From an uncultured Marivita sp. (GTDB lineage Bacteria > Pseudomonadota > Alphaproteobacteria > Rhodobacterales > Rhodobacteraceae), in assembly GCF_947488135.1 (NCBI RefSeq), contig NZ_CANKYW010000002.1, positions 310,001 through 374,000 on the forward strand: 64,000 bases of DNA, written 5' to 3'. Position 1 is the first letter of the stretch. Each line of letters opens with the position of its first letter. The notes under the pieces are model-generated. The model searched no databases. It had not been told where the DNA came from and worked only from the letters and a program-made list of their open reading frames with translations. The position numbers and the translations under genes are program-made. Positions 48,023-56,225 of the stretch are shown one piece after another.

Positions 48023-49848
48023 AATTCGTTTCGGACCTGATACGCCCGTTCGAGCCCGCAGAAGGCCCGCCCCCGCAGGACATGCTGCCCTTCATGCGCT
48101 GGGCGCTGCGCGGGGCCGAACGCGCGATCCTGATCGCCTTTGCCATCACCTTTGTCACCGGCATCTCCGAACTGGTCGCAGCGCGGTTCACCGGCTGGGT
48201 GATCGACCAGACGGCCACCGCCGAACAGGGCGCATTCCTGGCCGTGTTCTGGCCGGTGATCGTCGTCGGGGTGTTGTTCTTTCTGGTGATCCGGCCGCTG
48301 ATCTTCGTGATGGATGCGGGTGTGACCGGCGTTCTGCTGGGGCCGAACCTCTACCCGATGGTCCTCGCCCGACTGAACCAGCACACGCTGGGTCATTCGA
48401 TGCAGTTTTTCGAAAACGATTTCGCTGGACGGTTGAGCCAGAAGGCCCTGCAAACTGCCCGTGCGCTCACCGATATGGTGATCGAAGTGTCGGACGTGGT
48501 GATCTATTCGCTCGCCATGTTCATCGGGGCGTTCTTTCTCATGGCGTCGATCGATTCGCGCCTTCTGCTGGTGTTCGTGATCTGGGCGGTCTTCTACGTC
48601 GCCGCGCTACGATACTTCATCCCCCGCGTGCAGAAACGCTCCAAGGCGCGGGCTGGCGCGCGGACTCAGGTGACTGGGCAGGTTGTCGATATCTATTCCA
48701 ACATCGCTGCCGTCAAACTTTTCGCGCGCGACGCCGATGAAGACACCGCGACGCGCGGTGCGCTGGACGAATACCGCGACAGGTCGCTCGCCTTTGGCAC
48801 GCTGTCCGCCGTGTTCCGCATGGTGCTTATGACGCTGGGTGGGATGCTGCCGCTGTTCGCCATCCTAGGTTCGCTCTGGCTGTGGAGCATCGGCAGCGCC
48901 TCTGCCGGGGATATCGCGATGACGGCCATGATCACAACGCGTCTGTCCATGCTGACCAACCGTCTGGGCCGCGTCGCCATGTCGATCTTCACCAATATCG
49001 GAGAGGTCGAGGACGGCATCGGCACTCTGACCCCCAGACACGGCATCACCGACCGTCCCCACGCGCGGCAAACTGCGCCGAGAGGACCGGTTCATTTCGA
49101 TCATGTGACCTTCGCTTACGGCGGTGCCGGGCAGGCGCTGACCGATTTCGACCTGAAGATCGCCGAAGGGGAGAAGGTCGCGCTTGTCGGGGCGTCTGGC
49201 GCGGGCAAGTCTACCGTCGTGTCGCTTTTGTTGCGGCTCTATGACGTGCAAAAAGGCCGTATCACGCTGGGCGGAACCGACATTCGCGACATAACCCAGA
49301 TCGCGCTGCGCAAAGATATCTCGGTCGTTCGGCAGGAAACCTCGATGTTCAATCGGTCCGCGATGGAGAACATCCGCTACGGCCGCCCCGATGCCAGTGA
49401 CGAAGAGGTGTTCGAAGCCGCGCGGCGTGCGTCGGCGCATGACTTCATCCTTGATCTGGTCGATCATCGGGGTCGCAAAGGCTATGCCGCGCGTCTGGGC
49501 GAACGTGGGGTGAAGCTTTCGGGCGGGCAGCGCCAACGCGTCGCCTTGGCCCGCGCAATTCTCAAGGATGCGCCGATCCTCGTCCTTGACGAAGCCACCA
49601 GCGCACTCGATTCCGAGGTGGAGGCGGAGATCCAGACAGCACTCGATCATGTCATGCGCGGCAAGACGGTTCTGGCCATTGCGCACCGCCTGTCTACCAT
49701 CGCGAGCATGGACCGGATCGTGGTCATGGATCAGGGACGTATCCTCGAGGTTGGAACGCATGACGCGCTTCTGGCCAAAGGCGGTCTTTACGCGCGCTAC
49801 TGGGACAGGCAATCGGGCGGCTTTATCGGTGCCGAAGCGGCGGAATAG
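48019..49848 (+). CDS. ABC exporter (fused permease-ATPase), copy 3
   Basis: 609 residues from ATG 48019, overlapping copy 2 by four bases. Loop motif QFFENDFAGRLSQKALQ, Walker A GASGAGKSTVVSLLLRLYD, signature LSGGQRQRVALARAILKD, Walker B ILVLDEATSALD; ends RQSGGFIGAEAAE. An internal divergence in residues 310-345 (RQTAPRGPVHFDHV) marks the domain linker. The three probably pair as hetero- or homodimers. Confidence 0.88.
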   Translation: MKFVSDLIRPFEPAEGPPPQDMLPFMRWALRGAERAILIAFAITFVTGISELVAARFTGWVIDQTATAEQGAFLAVFWPVIVVGVLFFLVIRPLIFVMDAGVTGVLLGPNLYPMVLARLNQHTLGHSMQFFENDFAGRLSQKALQTARALTDMVIEVSDVVIYSLAMFIGAFFLMASIDSRLLLVFVIWAVFYVAALRYFIPRVQKRSKARAGARTQVTGQVVDIYSNIAAVKLFARDADEDTATRGALDEYRDRSLAFGTLSAVFRMVLMTLGGMLPLFAILGSLWLWSIGSASAGDIAMTAMITTRLSMLTNRLGRVAMSIFTNIGEVEDGIGTLTPRHGITDRPHARQTAPRGPVHFDHVTFAYGGAGQALTDFDLKIAEGEKVALVGASGAGKSTVVSLLLRLYDVQKGRITLGGTDIRDITQIALRKDISVVRQETSMFNRSAMENIRYGRPDASDEEVFEAARRASAHDFILDLVDHRGRKGYAARLGERGVKLSGGQRQRVALARAILKDAPILVLDEATSALDSEVEAEIQTALDHVMRGKTVLAIAHRLSTIASMDRIVVMDQGRILEVGTHDALLAKGGLYARYWDRQSGGFIGAEAAE

Positions 49849-49887
49849 CTCTCGACCCGCGCATCAGGCTGAGGCACAAGCCGCGAC

Positions 49888-51108
49888 ATGACAACCGTGA
49901 CAATCAAACGACTGGGGCATCTGGGCGACGGCATCGCCGATGGGCCGATCTACGTGCCCGGCGCTTTGCCCGGCGAAGTGGTCAGCGGCAGGCTCGATGG
50001 CGAACAGCTGCGCGATCCCAAGATCGACACGCCGTCGGAGAATCGGGTCAAACCGCCCTGTCCCCATGCGAAATCCTGCGGCGGATGCCAGTTGCAACAC
50101 GCCTCCGACGCGTTCGTGGCGGATTGGAAACGCAATGTGGCGCGGCAAGCCCTCGCGTCACAAGGCATCGCCGTTGACCTTGCCGATCCGATCACGTCTC
50201 CGCCAAAGTCGCGGCGCCGAGCCACGTTCTCGGTCCGGCGCACCAAGAAGGGTGCGCTTGCGGGTTTTCACATGAAAGCCTCCGACACGATCATTGCGGT
50301 TCCGAATTGCCAGCTTGTGCATCCCGATCTTGCCGCCGCCCTGCCGATGGTCGAGGCGCTGGGCGTGCTTGGCGCATCGCGCAAGGCCGAACTGTCGGTG
50401 CTTGTCACCCGGACAGAGACCGGGCTCGACGTGTCGGTCACTGGCGGCAAGGAGATGGACGTCGAGTTGCATCAAGCGCTTTCCGACCTCGCCCGGGAGT
50501 ACGACCTTGCCCGCATCGCCTGGGACGGAGAGATCGCGCTGCAACGGCGGAACCCGGTCTTGCGCCTTGGTCCCGCAGACCTGACACCGCCGCCCGGCGC
50601 GTTTCTTCAGGCCACGCAAGAGGGCGAGGCGGCGCTGATCGGCGCGGTGAAACAGGCTCTAAATGGGGCGAAACGTGTTGCTGACCTGTTTGCAGGATGT
50701 GGCACCTTCGCGCTGCCGCTGGCGCAGGACGCGATGGTGCATGCCGTCGAAGGTGATCGCGACATGATCAACGCTCTGGATCACGCGTGGCGTAATGCTG
50801 AAGGCTTGAAGCGGATCACCCACGAAGTGCGCGACCTGTTTCGCAACCCGCTCCAACCCGAGGAACTGGCCAAATGCGATGGCGTCGTGTTCGACCCGCC
50901 ACGTGCCGGCGCCGCGGCGCAGGTGGCCGAACTGGCGCAATCAAAAATCCCCCGGATCGCGCATGTGTCCTGCAACCCCGCCACCTTTGCGCGGGATACT
51001 GCCACTCTGATCCGTGCGGGATATGATCTCGAATGGGTCAGGGTGGTTGATCAGTTCCGTTGGTCGACCCATGTGGAACTCGTGGCGCTGTTGCGTCGAA
51101 ATAACTGA
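49888..51108 (+). CDS. 23S rRNA (uracil-5-)-methyltransferase, RlmD/TrmA family
   Basis: 406 residues. N-terminal TRAM-like domain (IKRLGHLGDGIADGPIYVPGALPGE), iron-sulfur cysteines CPHAKSCGGCQLQH, SAM domain with FLQATQEGE and DLFAGCGTFALPLA, FDPPRAGAAAQ and catalytic Cys in VSCNPATFARD. The Fe-S motif fits RlmD/RlmC; exact uridine target is not determined. Follows the ABC triplet by 39 bp. Confidence 0.88.
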   Translation: MTTVTIKRLGHLGDGIADGPIYVPGALPGEVVSGRLDGEQLRDPKIDTPSENRVKPPCPHAKSCGGCQLQHASDAFVADWKRNVARQALASQGIAVDLADPITSPPKSRRRATFSVRRTKKGALAGFHMKASDTIIAVPNCQLVHPDLAAALPMVEALGVLGASRKAELSVLVTRTETGLDVSVTGGKEMDVELHQALSDLAREYDLARIAWDGEIALQRRNPVLRLGPADLTPPPGAFLQATQEGEAALIGAVKQALNGAKRVADLFAGCGTFALPLAQDAMVHAVEGDRDMINALDHAWRNAEGLKRITHEVRDLFRNPLQPEELAKCDGVVFDPPRAGAAAQVAELAQSKIPRIAHVSCNPATFARDTATLIRAGYDLEWVRVVDQFRWSTHVELVALLRRNN

Positions 51109-51120
51109 AGAGGCAGCGCA

Positions 51121-51885
51121 ATGCGCAACAAGGTCGCCGCGTTTCTGGAGCAGGCGTGGGTAACGAATTTCATCATCGGTGTGATTCTCTTAAACGCCGT
51201 CCTTCTCGGGCTCGAGACTTCGGACGCTGTCATGGCGGCCGTCGGACCGCTGATCCTTGCGCTTGACACGGCGTGCCTGATCATCTTCGTGATCGAGATT
51301 GGACTGAAGCTTTTTGCCCAAGGCTTGCGCTTCTTCCGAAACGGCTGGAACCTCTTTGACTTCGTCATCGTCGGCATCGCGCTTGTCCCTGCGACCCAAG
51401 GCTTCTCCGTACTCCGCGCCTTGCGCATCTTGCGGGTGCTGCGCGTCATCTCGGCCACGCCGCGCCTGCGTCGCGTGGTTGAGGGCTTCATCACGGCCCT
51501 TCCCGGCATGGGCAGCGTGTTTCTTCTTATGGCGCTGATCTTTTACATCGGTGCCGTGATGGCGACCAAGCTGTTCAGCGACGCTTTTCCGGAATGGTTC
51601 GGGGATCTAGGAAGCTCGGCCTATTCGCTTTTCCAGATCATGACGCTTGAGTCTTGGTCCATGGGCATCGTGCGCCCGGTGATGGAGGTCTATCCGTGGG
51701 CTTGGGCGTTCTTCGTGCCGTTCATCATGGTCACGACCTTCGCGGTGGTGAACCTGCTTGTCGGTCTGATCGTGAATTCGATGCAGGACGCCCATGCGGA
51801 GGAATCGAACGAAAAAACCGACGCCTACCGCGATCAGGTGCTGGCCCGACTGGAGGCGATCGAAAAGAGGCTGGATCAACGCTGA
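51121..51885 (+). CDS. Voltage-gated sodium channel (NaChBac/NavAb family)
   Basis: 254 residues, one six-helix subunit that forms homotetramers. S4 voltage sensor residues 97-119 (VLRALRILRVLRVISATPRLRRVV, with Arg every third residue), selectivity filter TLESWSM at 175-181 identical to that of NavAb/NavMs, S6 FIMVTTFAVVNLLVGLIVNSM, and a short C-terminal coiled coil (DQVLARLEAIEKRLDQR). Known: similar channels in marine Rhodobacteraceae link to motility or pH homeostasis. Starts 12 bp after the methyltransferase gene. Confidence 0.95.
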   Translation: MRNKVAAFLEQAWVTNFIIGVILLNAVLLGLETSDAVMAAVGPLILALDTACLIIFVIEIGLKLFAQGLRFFRNGWNLFDFVIVGIALVPATQGFSVLRALRILRVLRVISATPRLRRVVEGFITALPGMGSVFLLMALIFYIGAVMATKLFSDAFPEWFGDLGSSAYSLFQIMTLESWSMGIVRPVMEVYPWAWAFFVPFIMVTTFAVVNLLVGLIVNSMQDAHAEESNEKTDAYRDQVLARLEAIEKRLDQR

Positions 51886-51973
51886 TCCGGCAGCGGGACT
51901 CACGCTTTCGTTTTCCTGTTCTCAAGATCGTATGGTACAGTGCCAAAAAAACAAATCGGGCAGTGTATTTCCA

Positions 51974-52459
51974 ATGTTGAGAATTCTGTGTCTTCTGGCG
52001 CTCTTCCTCGGTCTGACGGCCTGTGGGAAGTTCCCCACCTATAACGGCCCCGAGGTGACTCGGGTGGTTGTGCAAAAGGCGGATCGCAAGATGTATCTCT
52101 TGCACCATGACGCCGTCCTCAAAACCTATGATATCGGTCTGGGCTTTGCGCCCGAGGGCCACAAACAGGTCGAAGGCGATGGCAAAACGCCCGAAGGCGA
52201 ATACCTGATCGACCGCCGCAACCCGAACAGCGCGTTCTACCTGTCCATCGGCATCGATTACCCACGGCCACGCGATATCGAGGTCGCCAGTACCATGGGT
52301 AAATCCCCCGGAGGCGATATCTTCATTCACGGACGACCGTGGAAAAACCGCAAGGGCGGCCGCGACTGGACGTGGGGCTGCATCGCCGTGACCAATCGCG
52401 AAATGCGGGAAATCTACTCGATGGTCCGGAACGGAACGCCGATTACGATCAACCCGTGA
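51974..52459 (+). CDS. L,D-transpeptidase/YafK-like lipoprotein
   Basis: 161 residues from ATG 51974. Lipoprotein signal MLRILCLLALFLGLTAC with the lipobox LTAC (Cys17). YkuD domain with catalytic IHGRPWKNRKGGRDWTWGC (His and Cys). The DWTxGCIAV spacing is that of YafK/DpaA, which cut or attach murein-linked proteins; transpeptidase or amidase role unknown. Ends at a series of palindromes (52459-52512). Confidence 0.82.
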   Translation: MLRILCLLALFLGLTACGKFPTYNGPEVTRVVVQKADRKMYLLHHDAVLKTYDIGLGFAPEGHKQVEGDGKTPEGEYLIDRRNPNSAFYLSIGIDYPRPRDIEVASTMGKSPGGDIFIHGRPWKNRKGGRDWTWGCIAVTNREMREIYSMVRNGTPITINP

Positions 52460-52481
52460 TGGGTCAGAGGGTCTGACCCAT
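52459..52481. terminator. Hairpin overlapping the YkuD gene stop
   Basis: Perfect 10-bp stem ATGGGTCAGA/TCTGACCCAT with loop GGG; the ATG of the arm overlaps the TGA end of the gene. No T-run follows, but a second overlapping palindrome does. Serves the two convergent genes; see finding on nested palindromes. Confidence 0.5.
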
Positions 52482-52499
52482 TGTTTCGCACGCGAAACA
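52482..52499. repeat. parS-like 8-bp palindrome TGTTTCGC-AC-GCGAAACA
   Basis: Perfect arms 52482-52489 and 52492-52499, extended by 7 more bases each side with one mismatch (52475-52506). Outer TGTTTC/GAAACA equals parS arms, but the centre is two bases longer, so it is not a true parS. Confidence 0.6.
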
Positions 52500-52521
52500 T
52501 TGGGTCCGGACCGGACCTATA

Positions 52522-53076
52522 TTACGACGGCGCGTTTACAGGGACAAAACCGGTTTCATCCGGCGCGGCGAGAATCAGGTTCCACCAGATCTTGCCGTTC
52601 GATTCCTGATACCACGAGAAGCCCATTTCCCGTGCCGACGGATCGAGAATCACCGTGCGGGTGTTCTCGGCTTCCATCCATGCGGCGAGCGTTTCGAGCT
52701 CTGTCTCGTAGGTCTCGGAAATCGCTTCGCCGACAAGACGCCCGTTATATCCGGTGCGCTGAATGCGGGTGATCGGGGATGACCCGTCCGATCCGAAATG
52801 CCAGGGGCGATTCTGAACGCTCATGTCGCGCGCATGGGTGGCTGCGGCTGCGTTCAAACGTGAGTCGAGCTCAAGAGCCGGGGCGCCCGACGCTTGCCGC
52901 AGCGCGTTGATCGCGTCGAGCATACGGAATTGGATGCGCCCGGTATCGCCGGGGCGAATGCGATAGAGTTTGGGCAGGGGCCTGCCATCGGGGCCAAGCG
53001 TCGGAGCCGGTGGTGCGCCAGCACAGGCGGTCAGTGCCAGAGCGGCTGCTCCCAAGAGAAATGTCGAACGCTTCAT
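52522..53076 (-). CDS. CAP-superfamily (SCP/PR1-like) lipoprotein
   Basis: 184 residues from ATG 53076. Lipoprotein signal MKRSTFLLGAAALALTAC (lipobox LTAC). Domain segments LNAAAATHARDMSVQNRPWHFGSDGSSP (His-rich cleft) and EMGFSWYQES. CAP proteins are extracytoplasmic, of varied function; in bacteria often envelope-associated. Sits between two YkuD proteins, converging on the first. Confidence 0.8.
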   Translation of the reverse strand: MKRSTFLLGAAALALTACAGAPPAPTLGPDGRPLPKLYRIRPGDTGRIQFRMLDAINALRQASGAPALELDSRLNAAAATHARDMSVQNRPWHFGSDGSSPITRIQRTGYNGRLVGEAISETYETELETLAAWMEAENTRTVILDPSAREMGFSWYQESNGKIWWNLILAAPDETGFVPVNAPS

Positions 53077-53249
53077 GATAGGCCATCCCGAATTAATCGT
53101 AAGGTGCTTAGCCTTAGTCATGGGTGGGATCAAACACACAAAGCCGAGATTTGCCGATATGACATTCCTTTGAATTGCGACTGAGGCATTCACGCCATAT
53201 ATGTAAGACTATAGTTTTCTGAACCTTTTGCAGAAGAAGAGGCCATCAA

Positions 53250-53849
53250 ATGGCAGACACACCGCGTTTTCCCGTAAATCGCCGCAGCTTCCTGGCTGGC
53301 TCCGCCGCCATGATCGCAACGCCTGTCGTCGCACAGGACGTCAATGACGGATCGACCATCGAAATGGAGAGCGATCTATCTTCGAACGTCCGTCGCAACA
53401 TTTCGAGCTTCCGCACACTCGATTGGCGTCCGTATTTCAGTGACCTGAACAACGGCGCGATCCTCGTCGACATCGATTCGCGTGCGCTGCACTACTGGCA
53501 GGAGAACGGAAATTACCGGCTTTACCCGTCTTCCGTCCCTCTGACCGAGGATCTGACACGCCGCGGACGTACGAGCGTGACCTACAAGGATCCCGAGCCG
53601 GATTGGCGCCCGACACCGTCGATGAAGCAGCGCAATCCCGAATGGCCAGACTACGTTCCTCCGGGCCCGGACAACCCGCTCGGCACGCGTGCGTTGCACC
53701 TCAGCTGGACCTACTACCGCATTCACGGAACGCACGACACGCGCAAGATCGGGCGTCGGTCTTCGAACGGCTGCATCGGTCTTTACAACGAGCATATCGA
53801 AGAACTTTACGAGCTCGCGCAGGTCGGCACGCAGGTGTTGCTAATTTGA
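53250..53849 (+). CDS. L,D-transpeptidase, Tat-exported
   Basis: 199 residues. Twin-arginine signal NRRSFLAGSAAMIATPVVAQ at residues 10-29 (RRSFL). YkuD domain with IHGTHDTRKIGRRSSNGCIGLYNEHIEELY: catalytic His and Cys. Probably forms 3-3 peptide bonds or attaches proteins to peptidoglycan. Divergent from the CAP gene over about 170 bp. Confidence 0.9.
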   Translation: MADTPRFPVNRRSFLAGSAAMIATPVVAQDVNDGSTIEMESDLSSNVRRNISSFRTLDWRPYFSDLNNGAILVDIDSRALHYWQENGNYRLYPSSVPLTEDLTRRGRTSVTYKDPEPDWRPTPSMKQRNPEWPDYVPPGPDNPLGTRALHLSWTYYRIHGTHDTRKIGRRSSNGCIGLYNEHIEELYELAQVGTQVLLI

Positions 53850-53996
53850 CGACATAGCGGCAAGGCAGGAAAGTCGTGCGATAAGATAGGTTTGCATTTA
53901 CCACGATATACTGCTTAGAGAGTCTTACGAGGTAAGTCTTGGGTGCCTGTCGTGTGATGCTATTGCGCGCCGACATGCAAATATCTGGAGGTTAAT

Positions 53997-54188
53997 ATGA
54001 AGAAACTCGTTCTCGCCGCTGCGTTCGCTGGTGCTGCTTCGACAGCAATGGCCGGTTCTTACGCGAAAGATGACGTTGTCATGGAGCCGGTTGTTGTGGT
54101 TGAAGAAGCACAACAAAGCTCCTCGTCTGCAGGTCTCATCATCCCGCTGGTCGTTATCGCCCTGCTGGCTGCTGCTGCTGCTGACTAA
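53997..54188 (+). CDS. Small secreted Val/Ala-rich membrane protein
   Basis: 63 residues. Signal peptide MKKLVLAAAFAGAASTAMAG, an acidic stretch EPVVVVEEAQQSSSS, then a hydrophobic segment LIIPLVVIALLAAAAA that ends the protein. I recall similar tiny proteins widely in Rhodobacterales; no function known. A strong terminator follows 22 bp later, so it is its own unit. Confidence 0.78.
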   Translation: MKKLVLAAAFAGAASTAMAGSYAKDDVVMEPVVVVEEAQQSSSSAGLIIPLVVIALLAAAAAD

Positions 54189-54210
54189 TCCACGGCGGAT
54201 TACACTATCG

Positions 54211-54241
54211 AAAAAGGCGGTGCATCAGCACCGCCTTTTTT
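54211..54241 (+). terminator. Rho-independent terminator of the 63-residue gene
   Basis: GGCGGTGC (54216-54223), loop ATCA, GCACCGCC (54228-54235), then TTTTTT, flanked by AAAAA on the left: a textbook bidirectional terminator; it also serves hemH on the other strand. Confidence 0.9.
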
Positions 54242-54268
54242 GTTTTCAGACCCGTGTGACCGAAACGA

Positions 54269-55333
54269 TCACTCCAGCCATCCGTTCAAATTTTCTTCGA
54301 TCACCGCCGAAAGCGCCGCGATATGCGCGTCGTCGTCGTTGAGGCACGGAATATAGGTGAAATGCTCACCGCCGGCTTCTTCGAAGCTTTCCTTGATCTC
54401 TTCGTTGATCTCTTCCAGCGTCTCGATGCAATCGGCTGAGAATGCAGGCGCACAGACCGCGATGTTCTTTTTTCCATCTTCCTCGGCAAGCCGCGCGACC
54501 TCTTCCACGGTGTAAGGCTTCAGCCACTCTTCCGGGCCGAACCGCGACTGGAATGTGGTCACGATCTCAGACTCGTCCCAACCAAGACGCTCTTTCAGAA
54601 GGCGCGTCGTCTTCTGGCACTGGCAGTGATACGGATCGCCTTCCATCAGGTAGCGCTTCGGCACACCGTGATAGGAACAGACCAAGATGTCGGGGCGCGT
54701 TTCCATCTTGTCATAGGCGCGTTCGATGGATTGGGCCAATGCTTCGATATAAAGCGGATGCTCGAAATAGGGATCGACGGTGCGGACAGTCGGTTGCCAT
54801 TTCTCATCCATCAGGGCGCGAAAAAACTGATCATTCGCGGTGGCCGAGGTGGCACCGGCGTAATGCGGATAAAGCGGGAAAAACAGGATCTTGCGGCACC
54901 CGGCCTCGACCATCTCGCGGACCTTGGATTTGGTCGACGGATTGCCATAGCGCATGCAGAAATCGACCATGACCTGATCGCCGTAGCGGTCCTGCATCGC
55001 TTTCGTGATCTTCGCGGTCTGATCCTTGGTGATCGTCATCAGCGGGCTTTCGCCCTGTTCCTCGTTCCAGATCGACTTGTACGCTTCACCCGAGCTGAAG
55101 GGACGCTTGGTCAGGATGATAAGCTGCAACAGAGGCTGCCAGAGCCACGGGCTGTAGTCGATGACCCGGCGGTCCGACAGAAACTCGTTCAGATACCGAC
55201 GCATCGGCCAGTAGGTGTAGTGGTCCGGTGTGCCAAGATTGGCCAGGAGAATACCGACCCGCTCTGCCGACACTTTCGGGTGGTCGGTCGGTGCGTGGGT
55301 CGGGCGTTGAGCTGTTTTCGTCGCGTCCAACAT
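54269..55333 (-). CDS. hemH: Ferrochelatase
   Basis: 354 residues. Inserts Fe2+ into protoporphyrin IX, the heme branch that competes with BchI/BchD. Seen: VGILLANLGTPD near the start, catalytic region VCSYHGVPKRYLMEGDPYHCQ with the active His, and CAPAFSADCIETLEEI. In Caulobacter hemH lies beside rho at the origin; here it is 39 kb away. A short dyad TTAGC/GCTAA at 55357-55368 is just upstream, significance unknown. Confidence 0.95.
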   Translation of the reverse strand: MLDATKTAQRPTHAPTDHPKVSAERVGILLANLGTPDHYTYWPMRRYLNEFLSDRRVIDYSPWLWQPLLQLIILTKRPFSSGEAYKSIWNEEQGESPLMTITKDQTAKITKAMQDRYGDQVMVDFCMRYGNPSTKSKVREMVEAGCRKILFFPLYPHYAGATSATANDQFFRALMDEKWQPTVRTVDPYFEHPLYIEALAQSIERAYDKMETRPDILVCSYHGVPKRYLMEGDPYHCQCQKTTRLLKERLGWDESEIVTTFQSRFGPEEWLKPYTVEEVARLAEEDGKKNIAVCAPAFSADCIETLEEINEEIKESFEEAGGEHFTYIPCLNDDDAHIAALSAVIEENLNGWLE

Positions 55334-55389
55334 CGGGCCAGGATCCTTAACTTTGTTTAGCGGGCTAACTAACCTCTATCCCGGTCAGG

Positions 55390-56211
55390 TCAATCTTTCA
55401 GAGGCGTTTCGACCGTGTTGAGTGCATCCGCAAGCCGTTGCGCTGCGGAACCGGGCCGCAAGGGCTGCGGTTGAGAAGCATCGGGCGCCCAACCTGTCAG
55501 CGTGATCATCTCGAAGGTCGCAGTCACACGGCCCGCGTCGTCGGAATAGGCATCCGCATAAAGCTCCATCGCTCGAAGCAGAACATCGCGCCGGGTCGCG
55601 GTTTTGAGGCGGCTGGACACAGCGTTGGTTTCGCCCATCGCCCGCAGATCGTGCATGAGGTGCAGCGGCGTCTGATAGCTGGTCGTCAGCACCGCGCTGT
55701 CAGCGACCGGCAAGGCAAGCCCTGCCCGTTGCAATAATGCCCCGAGGTCGCGGATTTCGCCCATGGGCGCCACGCGCGGGGACAAGCCGCCGGTAATTTC
55801 GATCTCTGCCTGACCCAATGCCGCCCGCAATTCCTGAAGCGTCTGGCCCCCAAGCAACTGCACCAGAAGCAAGCCATCGGGTTTCAGCGCGCGTCGGCAT
55901 TGGATCAACTGCCCGACGGGGTCGTTCGCCCAGTGAAGCGCCATTGCGTGCACAACGACGTCATGTGTGCTTTCTTGCAGGTCCAGAACATCCGCGTCGG
56001 GGACAATACGCGCGTTTGGAAGAGCGTCGCGCCAGACATCTGGGAAAGGTGTCACGATCGCCGGTGCGCGAAAGGTTTTGTTAACCAATGACAGGCGATC
56101 CTGCATGTCGGCGCGGGCCTCCTCGTGGAGGAATAGCGCGGGATTGGACCTCGCGCGCTCTCGGTGACGGGCCAGCGCTGTGCGGTCGAAAAGGGCAGGG
56201 GTTTCGGACAT
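55390..56211 (-). CDS. SAM-dependent methyltransferase fold protein, NDUFAF5-like
   Basis: 273 residues. Closest in pattern to mitochondrial NDUFAF5: MALHWANDPVGQLIQCRRALKPDG, GGQTLQELRAALGQAE, GGLSPRVAPMGEIRDLG. Human NDUFAF5 hydroxylates an Arg of complex I subunit NDUFS7; bacterial orthologues may assist complex I. The annotation BioC-like is an alternative. Same strand as hemH, start 15 bp from comF. Confidence 0.8.
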   Translation of the reverse strand: MSETPALFDRTALARHRERARSNPALFLHEEARADMQDRLSLVNKTFRAPAIVTPFPDVWRDALPNARIVPDADVLDLQESTHDVVVHAMALHWANDPVGQLIQCRRALKPDGLLLVQLLGGQTLQELRAALGQAEIEITGGLSPRVAPMGEIRDLGALLQRAGLALPVADSAVLTTSYQTPLHLMHDLRAMGETNAVSSRLKTATRRDVLLRAMELYADAYSDDAGRVTATFEMITLTGWAPDASQPQPLRPGSAAQRLADALNTVETPLKD

Positions 56212-56225
56212 GATCGGCAGATAGG

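Noticed and set aside
52482-52499. parS-like palindrome as a fourth parS
   Set aside because: The centre is two bases longer and reads CGCACGCG; the conserved ACGT core of parS is absent.
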